From Hypericum androsaemum (lineage: Eukaryota > Streptophyta > Magnoliopsida > Malpighiales > Hypericaceae), in NCBI GenBank assembly GCA_963995505.1, contig OZ023195.1:5724109-5788108 (forward strand): a stretch of DNA of 64,000 bases, in the 5' to 3' direction. The position numbers and the translations under genes are program-made. The notes beneath the pieces were generated by a model. That model made no database searches, was not told the DNA's origin, and was given only the letters and a program-made list of their open reading frames with translations. How positions within the stretch are numbered: the first letter of the stretch is position 1; the number at the start of each line of letters is the position of its first letter. Shown here in pieces: positions 37,260-49,740 of the stretch.

Positions 37260-38200
37260 GGGTAAATTACTCTCGGATTCTTGGTGTTTGGTATATTTAA
37301 GGCTTGCTTCTTTGTATTTCAAAAATTGATTAAAAACTCCTAGAGGTTTGGTTTTATTATACTATTAGGCCCCTCGCTGATGTCATCGTTCATTTTTCTC
37401 TTATTTTATATTCGAAATGACCGTTATGCCCTTGCTCCGGTCAACTAAAACATCCAGTCATCTTCTCCGATCATTTTTCTGGTGACCAAAAAATTTATGG
37501 CGGCCAAAAAAATTTTGGTGACCAATTTTTTTTGTCTCGAACCCATCCCACCTCCACGCGCCTCTCCCCTCCCGTTGAGCGTGACGCCGACATCAACCTC
37601 TCCCTCCCTGGCGACGCCTTCGACCTCCTCACCAGGTTGAAAACTGCCGCCGAGCTCGCCTGCTCGGAGACCGTCTCCTGCGCCGACCTCCTCGCCCTCG
37701 CCACAAGGGACCTCGTCTCCATGGTCGGCGGGCCGCATTACGACGTCCCTCTCGGCCGCCGCGACTACCAGACCTCCCTGACGGCCTACGCCGCCGAACA
37801 TCTCCCCCGGCCGGCGATGAACTTATCAGATCGGGACATCTACATGGCAGACCCCACCACGCGCGGGCCTCTTCTTCAAGAACTTCGCCCGGGCAATGGT
37901 GAAGCTCAGCCTCCTCGGGTGAAGACCGGCCGGCGCGGCGAGATTCGGTGGAGGGAGGAAGAAGATAAAAGAAGAAAATAGAGGGGAGATAGAGAAGAGG
38001 TCCGTGGAGGGAGGAGAGAGAGAAATTAACTTTTTTTAAAATTTTTGTAGGGGTAAAAAAGTCAATTCACATTAAAAATTGACCGCTGACATCAGCGAGG
38101 GGACTGAGAGTATAATAAAACCAAACATCGGGGATTTTTTAATCGATTATCAGAATACAGGAGGACAAGCCTTAAATATACCAAACAGGGGCGTTTACCC
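37260..38200. mobile_element. Pack-MULE carrying a peroxidase fragment
   Basis: The left end GGGTAAATTACTCTCGGATT and the right end, read inverted as GGGTAAACGCCCCTGTTTGG, share GTTTGGTATATTTAAGGCTTG, ATTAAAAA, GGTTTTATTATAC and CCCCTCGCTGATGTCA over about 130 bp. The flanks carry a 9-bp duplication with one mismatch, ttgtccttt (37251-37259) and ttgttcttt (38201-38209). The GC-rich interior is a piece of a host gene and there is no transposase, which is the definition of a Pack-MULE. It lies about 490 bp upstream of the PBL34-type kinase start codon. Confidence 0.87.
37545..37965 (+). pseudogene. Captured class III peroxidase fragment
   Basis: The frame at 37532-37981 contains ADINLSLPGDAFDLLTRLK and ETVSCADLLALATRDLV, then GGPHYDVPLGRRD, all typical of secreted class III peroxidases after the distal His. 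It then jumps to C-terminal sequence: FKNFARAMVKLSLLG in another frame and VKTGRRGEIR back in the first. The proximal His region (SGAHT type) is missing, so the copy is deleted and frameshifted. The donor gene is not in the window. Confidence 0.85.
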
Positions 38201-38690
38201 TTGTTCTTTTGTTGTTGGGGAGAGAGAGAGAGAAAGAAAGAAAGAGAAGAGAGTGAAGTTTATGTGTTTTTTTTATAAAAAATCTTTAAGAGCAGACAGT
38301 TACTTGTCTTAACCAAAATTTGTTTTTCCCCATCTCTGGTTGGCTGCTAAACTCAAACAGACAAAAAGGAAAAGCTCAGTGGCCAAAAAAATAAATAATG
38401 TAAAGTGAGATACTTTCTTTTTTTTCTTTGTTTTTTCCTAAACAGCTTTGTCTGTTGATGGGTTTCTCAATTTTTTGATTCACTTGTTGTGATCTAAGTC
38501 CAGTTCTTTTGTAATGGGTCTCTTGGATTTGAGTAGGAGTTGATAAATTTGAGTGCTTTTTCCCTCTGTTTGAGCACCCCTGTTCTGGGTCCAAGGTGGG
38601 TTCTTTTATGGGGTTTTTGGCATAAAGGAAGGAACTTTGGGGGTGGGGGAGTGAATTGGCCTAGTTGGGTTTTGTTTGGGAGGGGAGGGG

Positions 38691-41600
38691 ATGGGGTTGG
38701 GTGGGGGAGAAGGGAAGGGGAAGTCTCTTCCTCCTGATTCTTCTTGGAATGTGGGTAAATCCAAAGAAGAGAAGAGGAGGAAGATGAAGAAGAAGAAGAA
38801 GAAGGAGGAGGTGGTGCTTGGGGACTGTTTGGATGAGGCAGATACAGGGTGCTGGTTGAAGTTGCGGTTCATTGGGAGCTGCATTTCTTCAAGATCCAAA
38901 GTGGACAGCTCTGTTAGTGGGACCAGTCCCCAATGTGGTAATTTCCTTGGCTTCTTTCTCTTTGGAATTTCCCTGGTTGATCAAGTTATGAGAGTTCATT
39001 TGGTGTTTCTGTTGGCCTTCCTTGACGTTGCTTGGTTACTGCTAGCTAGCTTATTTCGTGTGCCGGTCGGTTTAGTGTTGAGTAAGTTGTCGATACTTCC
39101 ATATGTGGTGAAGGATTTTGAGTTCCATCTAGCGATAAATGAACAAGTTGACAGGGAGTGGTTCCAAGACTTGGGTTTCTACTAACTATTGGGAATGTGC
39201 TTAGATGTCGGTGGTTGCTTCTTTCGATGAACGAATCAAAGATGTGATTCATGCTGTAATTTTTTTGCAAGTTGGGCTCGCCGTTATACTTAATTGCTTC
39301 AACTAGTTTCCCCTCCTGCTTAGGCTTTTGAATGTTCGGAAAGCTAGTGCCGGGTAGGTTTTTCTATTTCCTTCTTGGTTTGCTTTTTGAACTTGTCAAC
39401 GATAGGTTGCTGGAGATTTAGATTCTGGAACTGCTGGCTCACTCGTTTACCCTTAATCCGACATTTTCGAAAGTTAGTGATTGCTGTATTTCATTCAAAC
39501 TGCCAAACAGGAAACTCAGATTGTGACATTAACTGATGGAGTTAGCATTGGTTATAACTTGTTTTAATGAAGCTAGTGGATACTACAAGCGCCAGATTAT
39601 TGCAAAAACATAATGTAGCTGTTCGGTGTGGCTGTAAAACATCTACACTTACAATCAGAGGTTTAGATCTAGAACCGTTGTGAAAAAAGGAGGCATAGCA
39701 TTTGGAGTGTAGAATTGGTTATTTAGGCATCTAATCGTTATAGAGCTGCATAATTTGCAAATATGATTATGATGTATGAATAGGAGGTGAACAGTGTTTG
39801 GTCTGCTCCCTACATGTTATATTCAAGAATGGTGTTCAGGTTGTTCATTGAGCTGCCAGGCACGTACATTGTTTCCAATATGAGCGTATTTGCTGCGGAT
39901 GGATAAAGATATAGATAGCAACGTTGAAATTAAAGATTGCCGATGCATTTTATTTACATTGACCAATGCTGGTGTTTCCTCTTTTTGAATTTTTCAATGT
40001 CCGAAAGTGGGCCTTGATCCTTGATTCCTCTTCCAAACTTTCCGCGCTGCTTTTTACCAAGTACCATGGCACCGTGTGGTGTACGTTTGAAAAAAAAGGA
40101 AATTGTATGCGACTCCAAGGAAACTGTAATGCTTCTTTCCGAACATCTATCACTTATTCACGAATTCCTGAGTTCTTGCATTGACGTCTTGTGGTGCAGA
40201 AAGTAAATCTCCAACTGAGATAAGCAGAGACCAGCCAGTTGCTACTGCTGTTCCATCCACAACTGTTAGTAATGCAGAAAGTAGTTCATCCACCTCCAAG
40301 CTTGAAGAAGAGCTTAAAATTGCCTCTCAATTGCGGAAATTTACATTTAATGATCTCAAGTTGGCAACAAGAAATTTCAGACCGGAGTCTCTTCTTGGTG
40401 AAGGTGGTTTTGGTTGTGTATTCAAAGGGTGGATTGAAGAAAATGGCACTGCTCCTGTTAAACCTGGTACCGGACTTACGGTAGCTGTGAAAACCCTCAA
40501 TCACGATGGACTTCAGGGCCACAAGGAATGGCTGGTACGCGGTTTCGTGTCACATTTTTCGAATGCCAAAATTCTGTCTCTATCTGCTTTTCCAAGATGA
40601 AGCTTGTTGCAGAAGCTTCGTTTCACAAGTTTTGCCTCTCATTCTCAACTCTTCTGTGACAGGCTGAAGTGAATTTTCTAGGTGATCTTATCCATCCTAA
40701 CTTGGTTAAGCTGATTGGTTACTGCATCGAGGATGATCAAAGGCTGCTTGTATACGAGTTCATGCCTAGAGGAAGCTTGGAGAACCACCTTTTCCGCAGT
40801 ATGTCATGGCCTCGTGTATTTCAAGTTTATTATGTTGTCTCCCTATGTTTTCCCCGTGAACGCAACTTCCTTACCATTGCTTCCGGAATGGCAATGAAAA
40901 TGGCGCAACGAAGTCTCTAGGTGTATTGTCATGCATTTATGCACCTGTCTGTTATTGCACTTATGATTATCCTGACACTAACAACTGCTTATCCACCGAT
41001 TTTTTTTTGGTCTCTCTTAATCCTATGCTAAGTTACTGGTCAATATTATCACTCTGTTTTGATTATAAAGCTTCGTTTAGGGTCCCTGCCTCTTCCGTGG
41101 TCCATAAGGATGAAAATTGCACTAGGTGCTGCAAATGGTCTCGCCTTTCTTCACGAAGAAGCAGAAAGACCGGTGATCTATCGTGATTTCAAGACCTCCA
41201 ACATCTTATTGGATGCGGTGTGTATTAGCCAAACCAAGATTATATCATACCTTTTCTTTTTTCTTCTACCAATCTGATTAAGCTTCTTGCCAGGATTACA
41301 ATGCCAAGCTTTCTGATTTTGGACTTGCCAAAGATGGTCCCGAGGGAGACAAGACCCATGTTTCAACACGCGTGATGGGAACCTATGGATATGCAGCACC
41401 CGAGTATGTAATGACAGGTAAGCGTAGTTCAGTGGATATATTGTTTCTTGGTTGATGGATCCCGTCATGTTTGAGTCTGAAGTAGTTATTTGTCCCAGGA
41501 CACCTCACATCGCGGAGTGATGTATACAGCTTTGGTGTTGTCCTACTTGAAATGATAACTGGGAGAAGGTCAATGGATAAAACCCGACCCAATGGAGAAC

Positions 41601-42016
41601 ACAACCTTGTTGAATGGGCCCGACCACTCCTCGGAGAAAGAAGACGATTCTACCGGTTGATAGATCCACGGCTCGAGGGTCACTTCTCCATAAAAGGTGC
41701 CCAGAAAGCTGTGCAGCTGGCTACCCACTGCCTCAGCCGGGATCCAAAAGCACGGCCTCTGATGAGTGAAGTTGTCGAGGTCCTGAAGCCTCTGCCTAGC
41801 CTCAAGGACATGGCAAGTTCCTCGTACTATTTCCAGACGTTGCAAGCGGAGCGAGTAGGATCGAGCCCGAGTACCACCAGAAACGGCACCCGTCCTCAGG
41901 GAGGATTGCTGTCTCAAAACGGACAGAGGAGCCTCTCGATACCGAACGGTAGCTACGCATCTCCTTATCACCACCAGTTTCTCCATCAGTCTCCAAAACC
42001 AAATGGTAAAACGTAG
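38691..42016 (+). CDS. Receptor-like cytoplasmic kinase VII, PBL34/35/36 type
   Basis: Six exons: 38691-38937, 40200-40534, 40663-40798, 41081-41217, 41294-41417 and 41499-42016; 498 aa. The ATG at 38691 gives [11 protein letters not shown], a possible N-myristoylation start; the leader goes on with a lysine-rich block and [19 protein letters not shown]. The kinase domain is complete: [31 protein letters not shown] (RLCK-VII form of the catalytic loop), [38 protein letters not shown]. The C-terminal tail is Ser/Asn-rich. PBL34-36 act downstream of lectin and LysM-type immune receptors in Arabidopsis; that role is inferred here. Intron 1 is 1.26 kb. The Pack-MULE lies just upstream. Confidence 0.92.
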
Positions 42017-42566
42017 CATACGGCCATCTGCGTGGACTTCTCTTTATCACCAACAATTTTCTTACCCTTTTCTTCCAGTTACAGATTTTATGTTCCTGTT
42101 AATGCACTTGTTCTTAGACAAGTGGAAAGGAGAGAAGGGCATATTTGCTGATGTAGTTAGAACGATCCTTTCCAACAAAAAAGAATGCTGGGCAGGTGAA
42201 GCTCATGAGCAAATGTTAACCATGTGTCACTGGTGTTGTTCCAGGAATTTTAAGAGCAACAGTTCCTGCCCGATTTACCATTCTCTTTCAAAAGTCTCAC
42301 CGAGTTCAATCGGCCGGTGTCCGAGCACCTAACCACCGACTAATTTAGGTTCAATCAGAGTTTCTCGGCCCACATTGTCTGGACCAGCCATTGGAGAGAT
42401 CGAAGTAACCATGTACTCGGAGAAATCTGATCAGTGCTTATTACATTGGGATGGAAATATATTTACAGAGGTCGACATTACATCTTTGTATTCATATGCC
42501 AGCCGACTGATCCCAGTGGCTTCATTTTTGTTTTGTTATCATATTTTACCATATCTGCCATGCATT
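42017..42566. other. Convergent 3' UTR region
   Basis: Space of 550 bp between the kinase stop codon (+) and the dioxygenase stop codon (-). Both 3' UTRs must lie here and may overlap. No other feature is seen. Confidence 0.45.
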
Positions 42567-45116
42567 TCAAGTAGCTCTCCTTGTTAGCTGCTCCTGGGAC
42601 GTGCTCTCGAAAATCTTATCCGCATTTCCAACTTCGAATCCATCTCGCCTGTGGATCTCCTTAACCTGTTGGAAACAAACGTACGGTCAACCACTCGAAA
42701 CAAGAAAGAAGATTCAACTATGCTCCTGCAAAGATTTATGATTGAATCTTAACGTTGGGGGTTTGTTGTAAAACTCGGAATTGATCCCAAAAGCTTCACT
42801 TTGAACGCCATAGAAACCGTACATCTGTAGGCGAGTTGGAAGCTCACCTCATTCCTAGGTACATGTTTATACTGGGGTAGTACAAGGCGTTGCGCAAACT
42901 CGATGTACGAACAGGGAACTGACTCGACAGTGCCATCAGAAAATTCAAATGTAGTCGAATCTGCTACTGTTGAACTTTGAAGCAGACCGCCATCAGGGCT
43001 CACTGGGAAAAATAAATTATTAACGTCACTTTCTAAAATAATAGCAGTAGAACTCAAATAATTGATGTTTAACGATATGAAATGTAGCATAAGCTGCCAT
43101 TAATTGGCTGTTGGGGTTGGTAGAAATGATCATAAGAGGCAAGAAAAGGAGGTATTCTGGTAAAAAAAAAACCTTTTAGCACACCACCTTCGGAATTTAA
43201 CTTGAAGCCACTGGATTCCAGGAATTGATTCAGGTCCTTGATATTGCTCAAACGAGATTTTAGCCGATGAGTCGAAATGGTAACATGATTCAGGGCATAG
43301 CCGTTGACAAGGGTCCAGGCAGCATATTCACTCTCCCTGGAAAATAAGGGTGACAAAGAATTGGATCACGGGAACTATACATGAGAGTGAGAGATGATAT
43401 AATGAAATGAAGGATCAATAGAAAAGCTAGTGACTTGACAACAAAAGATGAGCACCTCAAAGAGGCCCCTAGTTCCTGTCTTTCTGATAACATTTAACCT
43501 TGTAAAAATGTGAAGTAAAAAAAGGAGAAACCACAGGAGTCGACGAAGTTGCACGAGCATAGCTGAACAACTTTCCTAGACTTGATCATTCACCTATTTA
43601 CTTGCAGAATCAGTTATAGATATCATATAGAAAACTAGGGGCCCTGAAACATGAAATGGAAATTAACATCTTAATTGATACATTTGAAGGTTCTTACCTT
43701 GCCAACTGCAGGAACTCAGAATGTAAGGGCTTCATCCATGTCAAAGATCCCAAAGCACTTGCCAGAGCAGCATACCTATAACCGTTTCCGGATGTCGCAA
43801 CATATTTAAGAATTATTTCCTGGAGATGGAAGCACACATGATAGGATCAACAGGCTTTCTTTGCATCAAAGCAAAAGGAAATTAAAAAACCAAATTTTAA
43901 AACTTTCTACATGAAAGAATGACAAATATTGCAAAACCAAATAGCAACCTGCAGGTACCTTTGGTGGTACTCGCTTACTATAACAGATAGCACAAAGCAC
44001 AGCTTGGTCTAAGCTATCTTACAAAAGGCCAAATATTTCACTAACACCCGTAATCCAGAGGAGAATAGTGAATCGTATAAAAAAATCACTGATCAAATGT
44101 TGCTTCACGTTATTCAACAATCAGCGCTGCAAAGACCAGTCTCAACACATTTTGGAACCAACAGAAGATAAGGGTGAAAGAGAGCTCACTTGAGCTTCAG
44201 GGCTCAGCTGATCGACAAGGAGCTCCGAGATGAAGACTCTGGGAAGAGGCCCATGGACACAGCCGCCACCATTCCTATTCTCATCAGGAAGCTCATAATC
44301 AGGAGGCGAAAACCATAAGGCTTTCAGCTTCTTGGCAGAGAACCTCAACTCGTCTTGCTGCTTGTACCCGTAGTCCAAGAAGAACCTCGCCATGGCATCG
44401 ATCCCGTGTCCACTCACCTTCATCACACAAATAAGACCACACTCACAATCCAAATACCTTCCTTCCCAAACACGATTACTACTTGTACACGAAATAAAAG
44501 AGTCTCTAGGCTCTGTTTGTTAGGCCTTGAAAAAAAACCGCCGAAGAATTACTTCTCCCATGTTTAATCTGGAAGTGTTTTCCGGCTAAACAAACGGAGC
44601 ACAGGAGTTGAGAAAACATAAATAATAATAAGGGAATTAAGAAAAGGCGGCGGTTACTATACCCCGAAGGTCCGGAAAGCGAGGTGATCGTAGCAGAGAG
44701 GGCCATCGGCGGACCGGACGATTTCCAGAACGGACCGGGCGGTCGGGTTACGGTCCAGGTAAACCGCCTCCATTCCCCCCATCACCTTCCTCAAGAAGGC
44801 CTCGCTTCTTCTTCCTCCTTCCTGAAAAGGAAACCAAAAAGTTCGGAAAACATAATTTCCACAAACGGAAAACGCGTTTTTAACCGTGTGGTGAGCTCGG
44901 GCGGTTATATACCAGCGGCGGGGCGGGGTCGGGGGAACCATCCCGGGAAGCGGAAACGGAGAGAAGACGGCGGATCGGGCGGAACCGGAAGGCCGATGGA
45001 GGAAGGAGAGGAAGAGACACGTGGCGCGTGGGCAGAGAACGAGGAAGAAGGTGGTTCGTCTTGATCATCGTCGGGTAGTGCTGCATCGAAAACGACATCG
45101 TAAAGGACCGTCTCAT
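42567..45116 (-). CDS. 2-oxoadipate dioxygenase/decarboxylase (DUF1338, FLO7-like), plastid
   Basis: Seven exons: 45116-44913, 44821-44663, 44417-44190, 43819-43698, 43336-43173, 43002-42848 and 42665-42567; 376 aa. The first 60 residues are basic and Ser/Pro-rich, as in a plastid transit peptide. The DUF1338 (HglS-type, vicinal oxygen chelate) domain follows. Likely Fe(II) ligands are His in CYDHLAFRTFG, His in YALNHVTISTH and Glu in SYIEFAQRLVLPQ. The family turns 2-oxoadipate into 2-hydroxyglutarate in lysine breakdown (rice FLO7, Arabidopsis At1g07040). Intron 5 has a plain donor, AAAAG|GTTTTTTTTT. A TATA-like CCATAAATAC lies only about 40 bp before the chosen ATG, so the next ATG (45098) may be the true start. 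Confidence 0.88.
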
Positions 45117-45550
45117 TCGTAGCGCGTGTTTTGGTAGAGCAAGTTGCGTCAAGTATTTATGGAGGATGGTGACGTGACGATGAGATAAGATCGCCAAATG
45201 TTGTCCATGTCAGCCTCTTCCCAACATTCAAAATTTTTATCCGACTTGATTCTGAATTAGCCAGAACAATAGTGTCGACGACAGAACGCCTTCCAATTTG
45301 GGAAAAAACCATGTTATGTCCTCCACCAGCGGGGGAAAAAAAATGACGCATCGAATTGGGCCACAGCCGTTAATAACCTGACAAATATTTTCTACGGCCT
45401 TTAACAACAAAATCCGTGACATTCAAAACCAACGCAAAAGATGTCCATTTAGTTGGTAAGGGACGGTCTTTTTTTGTCGTCACATTATTGCTCTCCGCAA
45501 CAAATTACCGAGGCTGGTGATCCGATCAAGCCGAAGACAAGGAGAATAGT

Positions 45551-47569
45551 TCAAGGCTTCAGTACGAGAGCCAGCCCGATCTTGGCACTCTTTTCGACTG
45601 CCCTCGTGTCGACCTCTCCCGAAATGGTGAAGAGAGACTTGGGACGCCACTCGTGCTGGATGAGAGCGCTGGCTTTGCCCAAGTTGTCCACACGAGCCTT
45701 CACCGAAGTGAGGGGATCCAGGGAATGCTGAGTGCCTATGGTCAAAGTGTTCTCATTTGTTGAGAAGCTGTGCTTCAGCTCGGCACCAACTGCTGTGTTT
45801 GTCAATGGGCTCACTGAGTGGTAATAAGAAGCAGTAACATTGTCCCACTTGTCATTCCTGCATATCACCAAAATAACTAACAAAATCAAGCCCCGTTCAA
45901 ATGAAATTCACACTAAAACAGCCCAAAAATATATTAAAAAATCGAGTAAAAGGCACCATCTAAACTGCAGCGACCAAGTAAACAAAGATCACCGTCATCA
46001 TTATCTAACCAACTGCAGTTAAGGGCATTCTCAAGAATTGCACTAAAAAGGTACAGACAACCACCATCCAAAGTGATTTGAACCACAAAGAAAAGTGAGA
46101 GATTTCGGATGTTAGGCTGCACTAAAGTCACTCACACTGTCACAGCAGCAATTAGGTCAGCATCGGTGTAACTCAACCCCACATTGTGCTTAGTGAAATT
46201 CCCCGATGCAGTGTCGAAGGAGAGATCAGTCCCAAGGGAGACCATATTGTTTCCAATCACACCTGAGAAGTTCACAATGGGATTCGCAGTCAACCCAAGA
46301 CTGGTACTGATCCCAGCATACTCGTGCTGGTACTGCAGCTCCACCTGACACCCACAGGAACTGACATAGATGAGATTGAGTGCACTATACAGGCATAGCC
46401 ACCATAATGAATCCTCCTACATGATTAAGCTCCCTAATTCTGATCAACATATTAAATCAAGTGCCACTCGTACGCCACAACATGCCGATTCAATGAACAA
46501 CATTGTTGAGACGCAGCAATAATCAATCGAAATAAATCAGTATGTTATCATCACCGAAGACCAAAAGTAAATTTGCTAATTCTAAATCAGAATTGGAAGA
46601 GAGGAAGCTCATTCTACCTTGCCAGATCGCTGATCAGGAACTCTGAAGCTAAAGATGGTCTTCAGTCCAGGAGCAGGTTCATCAACAGTGATAGTTGTGA
46701 AAACCTGTAGACATGAGACAATAGCTTTTGTAACATTCATGACGGGATTGTTCCACGTATGAATATAATTATCAAAACGCAAAGATGATTCGTAATATGG
46801 CTGGAGTTTCAAAATAGCTTGCAACAACAGCAAGAACAAAGACACTACAAAGAAACACAAAATGATTAACCACTAACATTGGAGTTGGTGTCAACTTTCA
46901 CATCAGTTGTGATGTTCTTGTTCTTCCGCTGGCTGCTCACGTCAGCAAAATACAGATCACCTTTCTTCACTCCATTCAAAGTGATTGCCTGCACACGAAC
47001 AAACACAACAACTCATGAAAACTAAATATGCATAACACGTCTTCCACCCGAACGAACTCATTCCATTTGAATATCGCAGAAGACAAATGCCTGAAAGACC
47101 CCTAGCCCTCTCTCTACTTTTTTTTCCTCGAAACCAAACCTATAAAACCAAACATGTTATTTTAGCCCTACAAGACGGGACGGTTAAACCACAACACAAC
47201 TCCTCCCTTCCAGCCTTTTCTACTTCACACGAAACCTAGCTACCTAAGGGACAATATTAACAAAAACAATCCAAAAAAAATGTAGAAAAATGGGAAAAAA
47301 GGATTAAGAGACTTACGACTCCATCGGAGGCATAGGTAGTGAGGGTGAACTTGTGGTCGCTCTGATAATCCCTATAGAGAAGATCTGGAAAATTCCTCGG
47401 TATTAACAAAACCAAACGTTACAAAAATAGACAATAACATAATTCCTAATAATAATAAACCTTTAACTTCAAATCGAAGAAACATAAATCTAAAATAACA
47501 AATACGAATTAGCTAATCACCTCTAGCTTTCTTCCCGATGTCGGTGTAGAGACCAGGCCCCTTCCCCAT
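45551..47569 (-). CDS. Mitochondrial outer-membrane porin VDAC
   Basis: Six exons: 47569-47521, 47384-47317, 46988-46878, 46704-46618, 46344-46136 and 45857-45551; 276 aa, the usual VDAC length. It starts [20 protein letters not shown], the conserved N-terminal helix region, has GLKTIFSF, and ends with the final strand pattern [10 protein letters not shown]. The fold is a 19-strand beta barrel that lets ATP, ADP and other metabolites cross the mitochondrial outer membrane. Junctions such as AVT-V-NDKW and KKAR-DLLY match plant VDAC exon borders. A 5' UTR intron is likely, from AAAAG|GTATTT (about 47697) to TTTTTCCAG (about 47599). It is transcribed toward the dioxygenase gene, in the same direction, with 435 bp between. 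Confidence 0.93.
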
Positions 47570-49731
47570 GGCTTCCTTTTTTTCCCGAGGAGAAACTGGA
47601 AAAACATAAATCAATATTATTTATTAAAAAAAATGAAGAAGAGAGAGAAACATATGTAGAGAGGGAAAGAGAGCGGAAGACTCTAGAAGAAATACCTTTT
47701 AGCTAGCTACTTCTTCCTCTCCACAGAGCGAAATGGGAAATACTGTAGCGAGTGTGAGTGATTGGGGGAGAGATAGAACCCTAGAAATGGTGTGTTCGGT
47801 CGTTGGGCTCTTTATTTTGGAGGTGGAACGTGGGCCGTTGGATTCTTGTTGAGGGAGATGTGGGGCTTTATGGCCGTCCGATGGGGGGTTTGAAGGAGCA
47901 GACTCGAGGATCGGGACGGGTGTGGACATAGGGGCAATTTGGTTCATTCGACCTCCCGTTTCCTTCCCTACTGACGGGTACTTCCTCTCTTTCTTGTATT
48001 TCCTTTTGGGAAAAGTCCCATTTAGTACGCTGCAATTTTAAGTTTCATAATTTAGGTCATGTAGAATTAAATTAGAATTTCTGTAGTTCACACATTTTTT
48101 TTTTGGGTAGGTCTAGGGCAGCTGTCCGTCCAAACAGTCTTGAAACAACACCGTTTTGGATTCAATGAGGCATATACGTGGCTACCGAATGGAATTAATT
48201 TCTGGTGATATGTAATGTAGATAATCATCTAAATAGTCTCCTGTTTGTTTACTTTTTTTCTTTCAAAAAACCCATTATTTAAATAACTAGTAAAACCCAA
48301 ATTGACACTCCAATACTCCCGACCAATATCGCGCCCAAGACATAAGCTGACAAAGAAAGAATCGACCTCCACACATACTCTACAAAAGCCCCTCTCATAT
48401 GCTAGCTGTATTTCCAATTTTTTTCAGGGGTCTGTATTTCCATTTTTTTTCAGGGAACTGATGACACTCTAATATTAATTCTTTTAAAAAACAAATTAAT
48501 TCTTTTTGCTAAATAATGGACTGCAGAAAAATATAAATGTTCCAAGAAAATCGGTATGATATCATTAGTCGATATTCAAATAATTTTCATTTTGAGAAAA
48601 AAGTTGGTTCCAAATTTATAATTTTTTTTAAATTTTCTCGGTAAAACCAAGGTCTGATGATATAATATGAAGTAACTCGTATTAATGTTCGAGAAATTTT
48701 TTTAAAAATTTTTCGAAACTCGGATACACCGACGAGGAGTTACGAACTTATTGGATATTCCCTGACTGGAAAACAGATTAATCAAAAGGATGGAAAACCA
48801 TATGGTAATAATATAGCGGATTAATCAACACATTCGCGGTAGCCATGATCGATGTTGACAATAACAAGACCAAATCGATTATTAAAATTTAACATTGTTT
48901 TTCTTAGTGATGTTATGCAACCCGAATGACTATTTTAATAATTTCTATTTATTTATAAAATTTAAACTAAAAAATTTATCAAAAATATCAATCTGTTCTC
49001 GACTTATCGTTTGAAATAATTCTGGTCCGGCATAGTATCGTGGAGTATCATGTGGTTCGCGGGTGGGTGTCTGTTGCTTGCCAATCACTCATCAGCATCA
49101 TGATCCTATGAATAATTGAAATCAATAACAAAACTCCGTCGATTAATAGACAGACTTCTTTATCTCTTCAGATACACGCAAGTATCCGCTTCCCCGCCGA
49201 CCAGAACGACATGTGGATCCTTATTAAACACGTGCAAAGGATGGAATCGTACGAGCGCAAAAAGTTACAAGAACGAAAAATAAATTCCCTTTTACATGTA
49301 ACTACAATAAAAAAAAATGCAAGAATGCAAAAAAAAGACAATTCTTCTCACAAACTATCAATCAAATATCATATTTTCTTCCATGATAATTTCATGGTAA
49401 TTATATCATATAAAGTAACAAAAGTTCGTCCAACAGTAATCTAATAAATCCGAAATAAGTGAACTCTATACTTTTTATAAATTTAATTGATACTAGATAT
49501 CAAATGCAACATATCATAGTTATGTTTAGAATTTATTAAACATTAAAGCCAAGAAAAAACCAAAAATAGAAAAAAATATCCGTCTCCCAACCCACGTTCG
49601 ACTGTTCTGAGGACTAAAACATGATGGGCACTCGAAAACATTAATCCGCCAAATGAAGTAATAATAGTACACAAGGTAAAATAGTTCAACAAAAAATCTC
49701 AAATTTAAACAACATAAAATATCGTCACTAT
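47570..49731. other. Upstream region of VDAC; transposon fragment
   Basis: The part near 47570-47950 is the VDAC leader and promoter. At about 48009-48215, GGGAAAAGTCCCATTTAGTA and, further on, ATATACGTGGCTACC resemble one terminal region of the nested MULE at 8797-10089; a lone, worn terminal repeat is likely. The rest is AT-rich without a supported gene. Confidence 0.4.
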
Positions 49732-49740
49732 TTAAAATTA

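Noticed and set aside
45453..45731. Plus-strand frame of 92 codons
   Set aside because: Antisense of the last VDAC exon.
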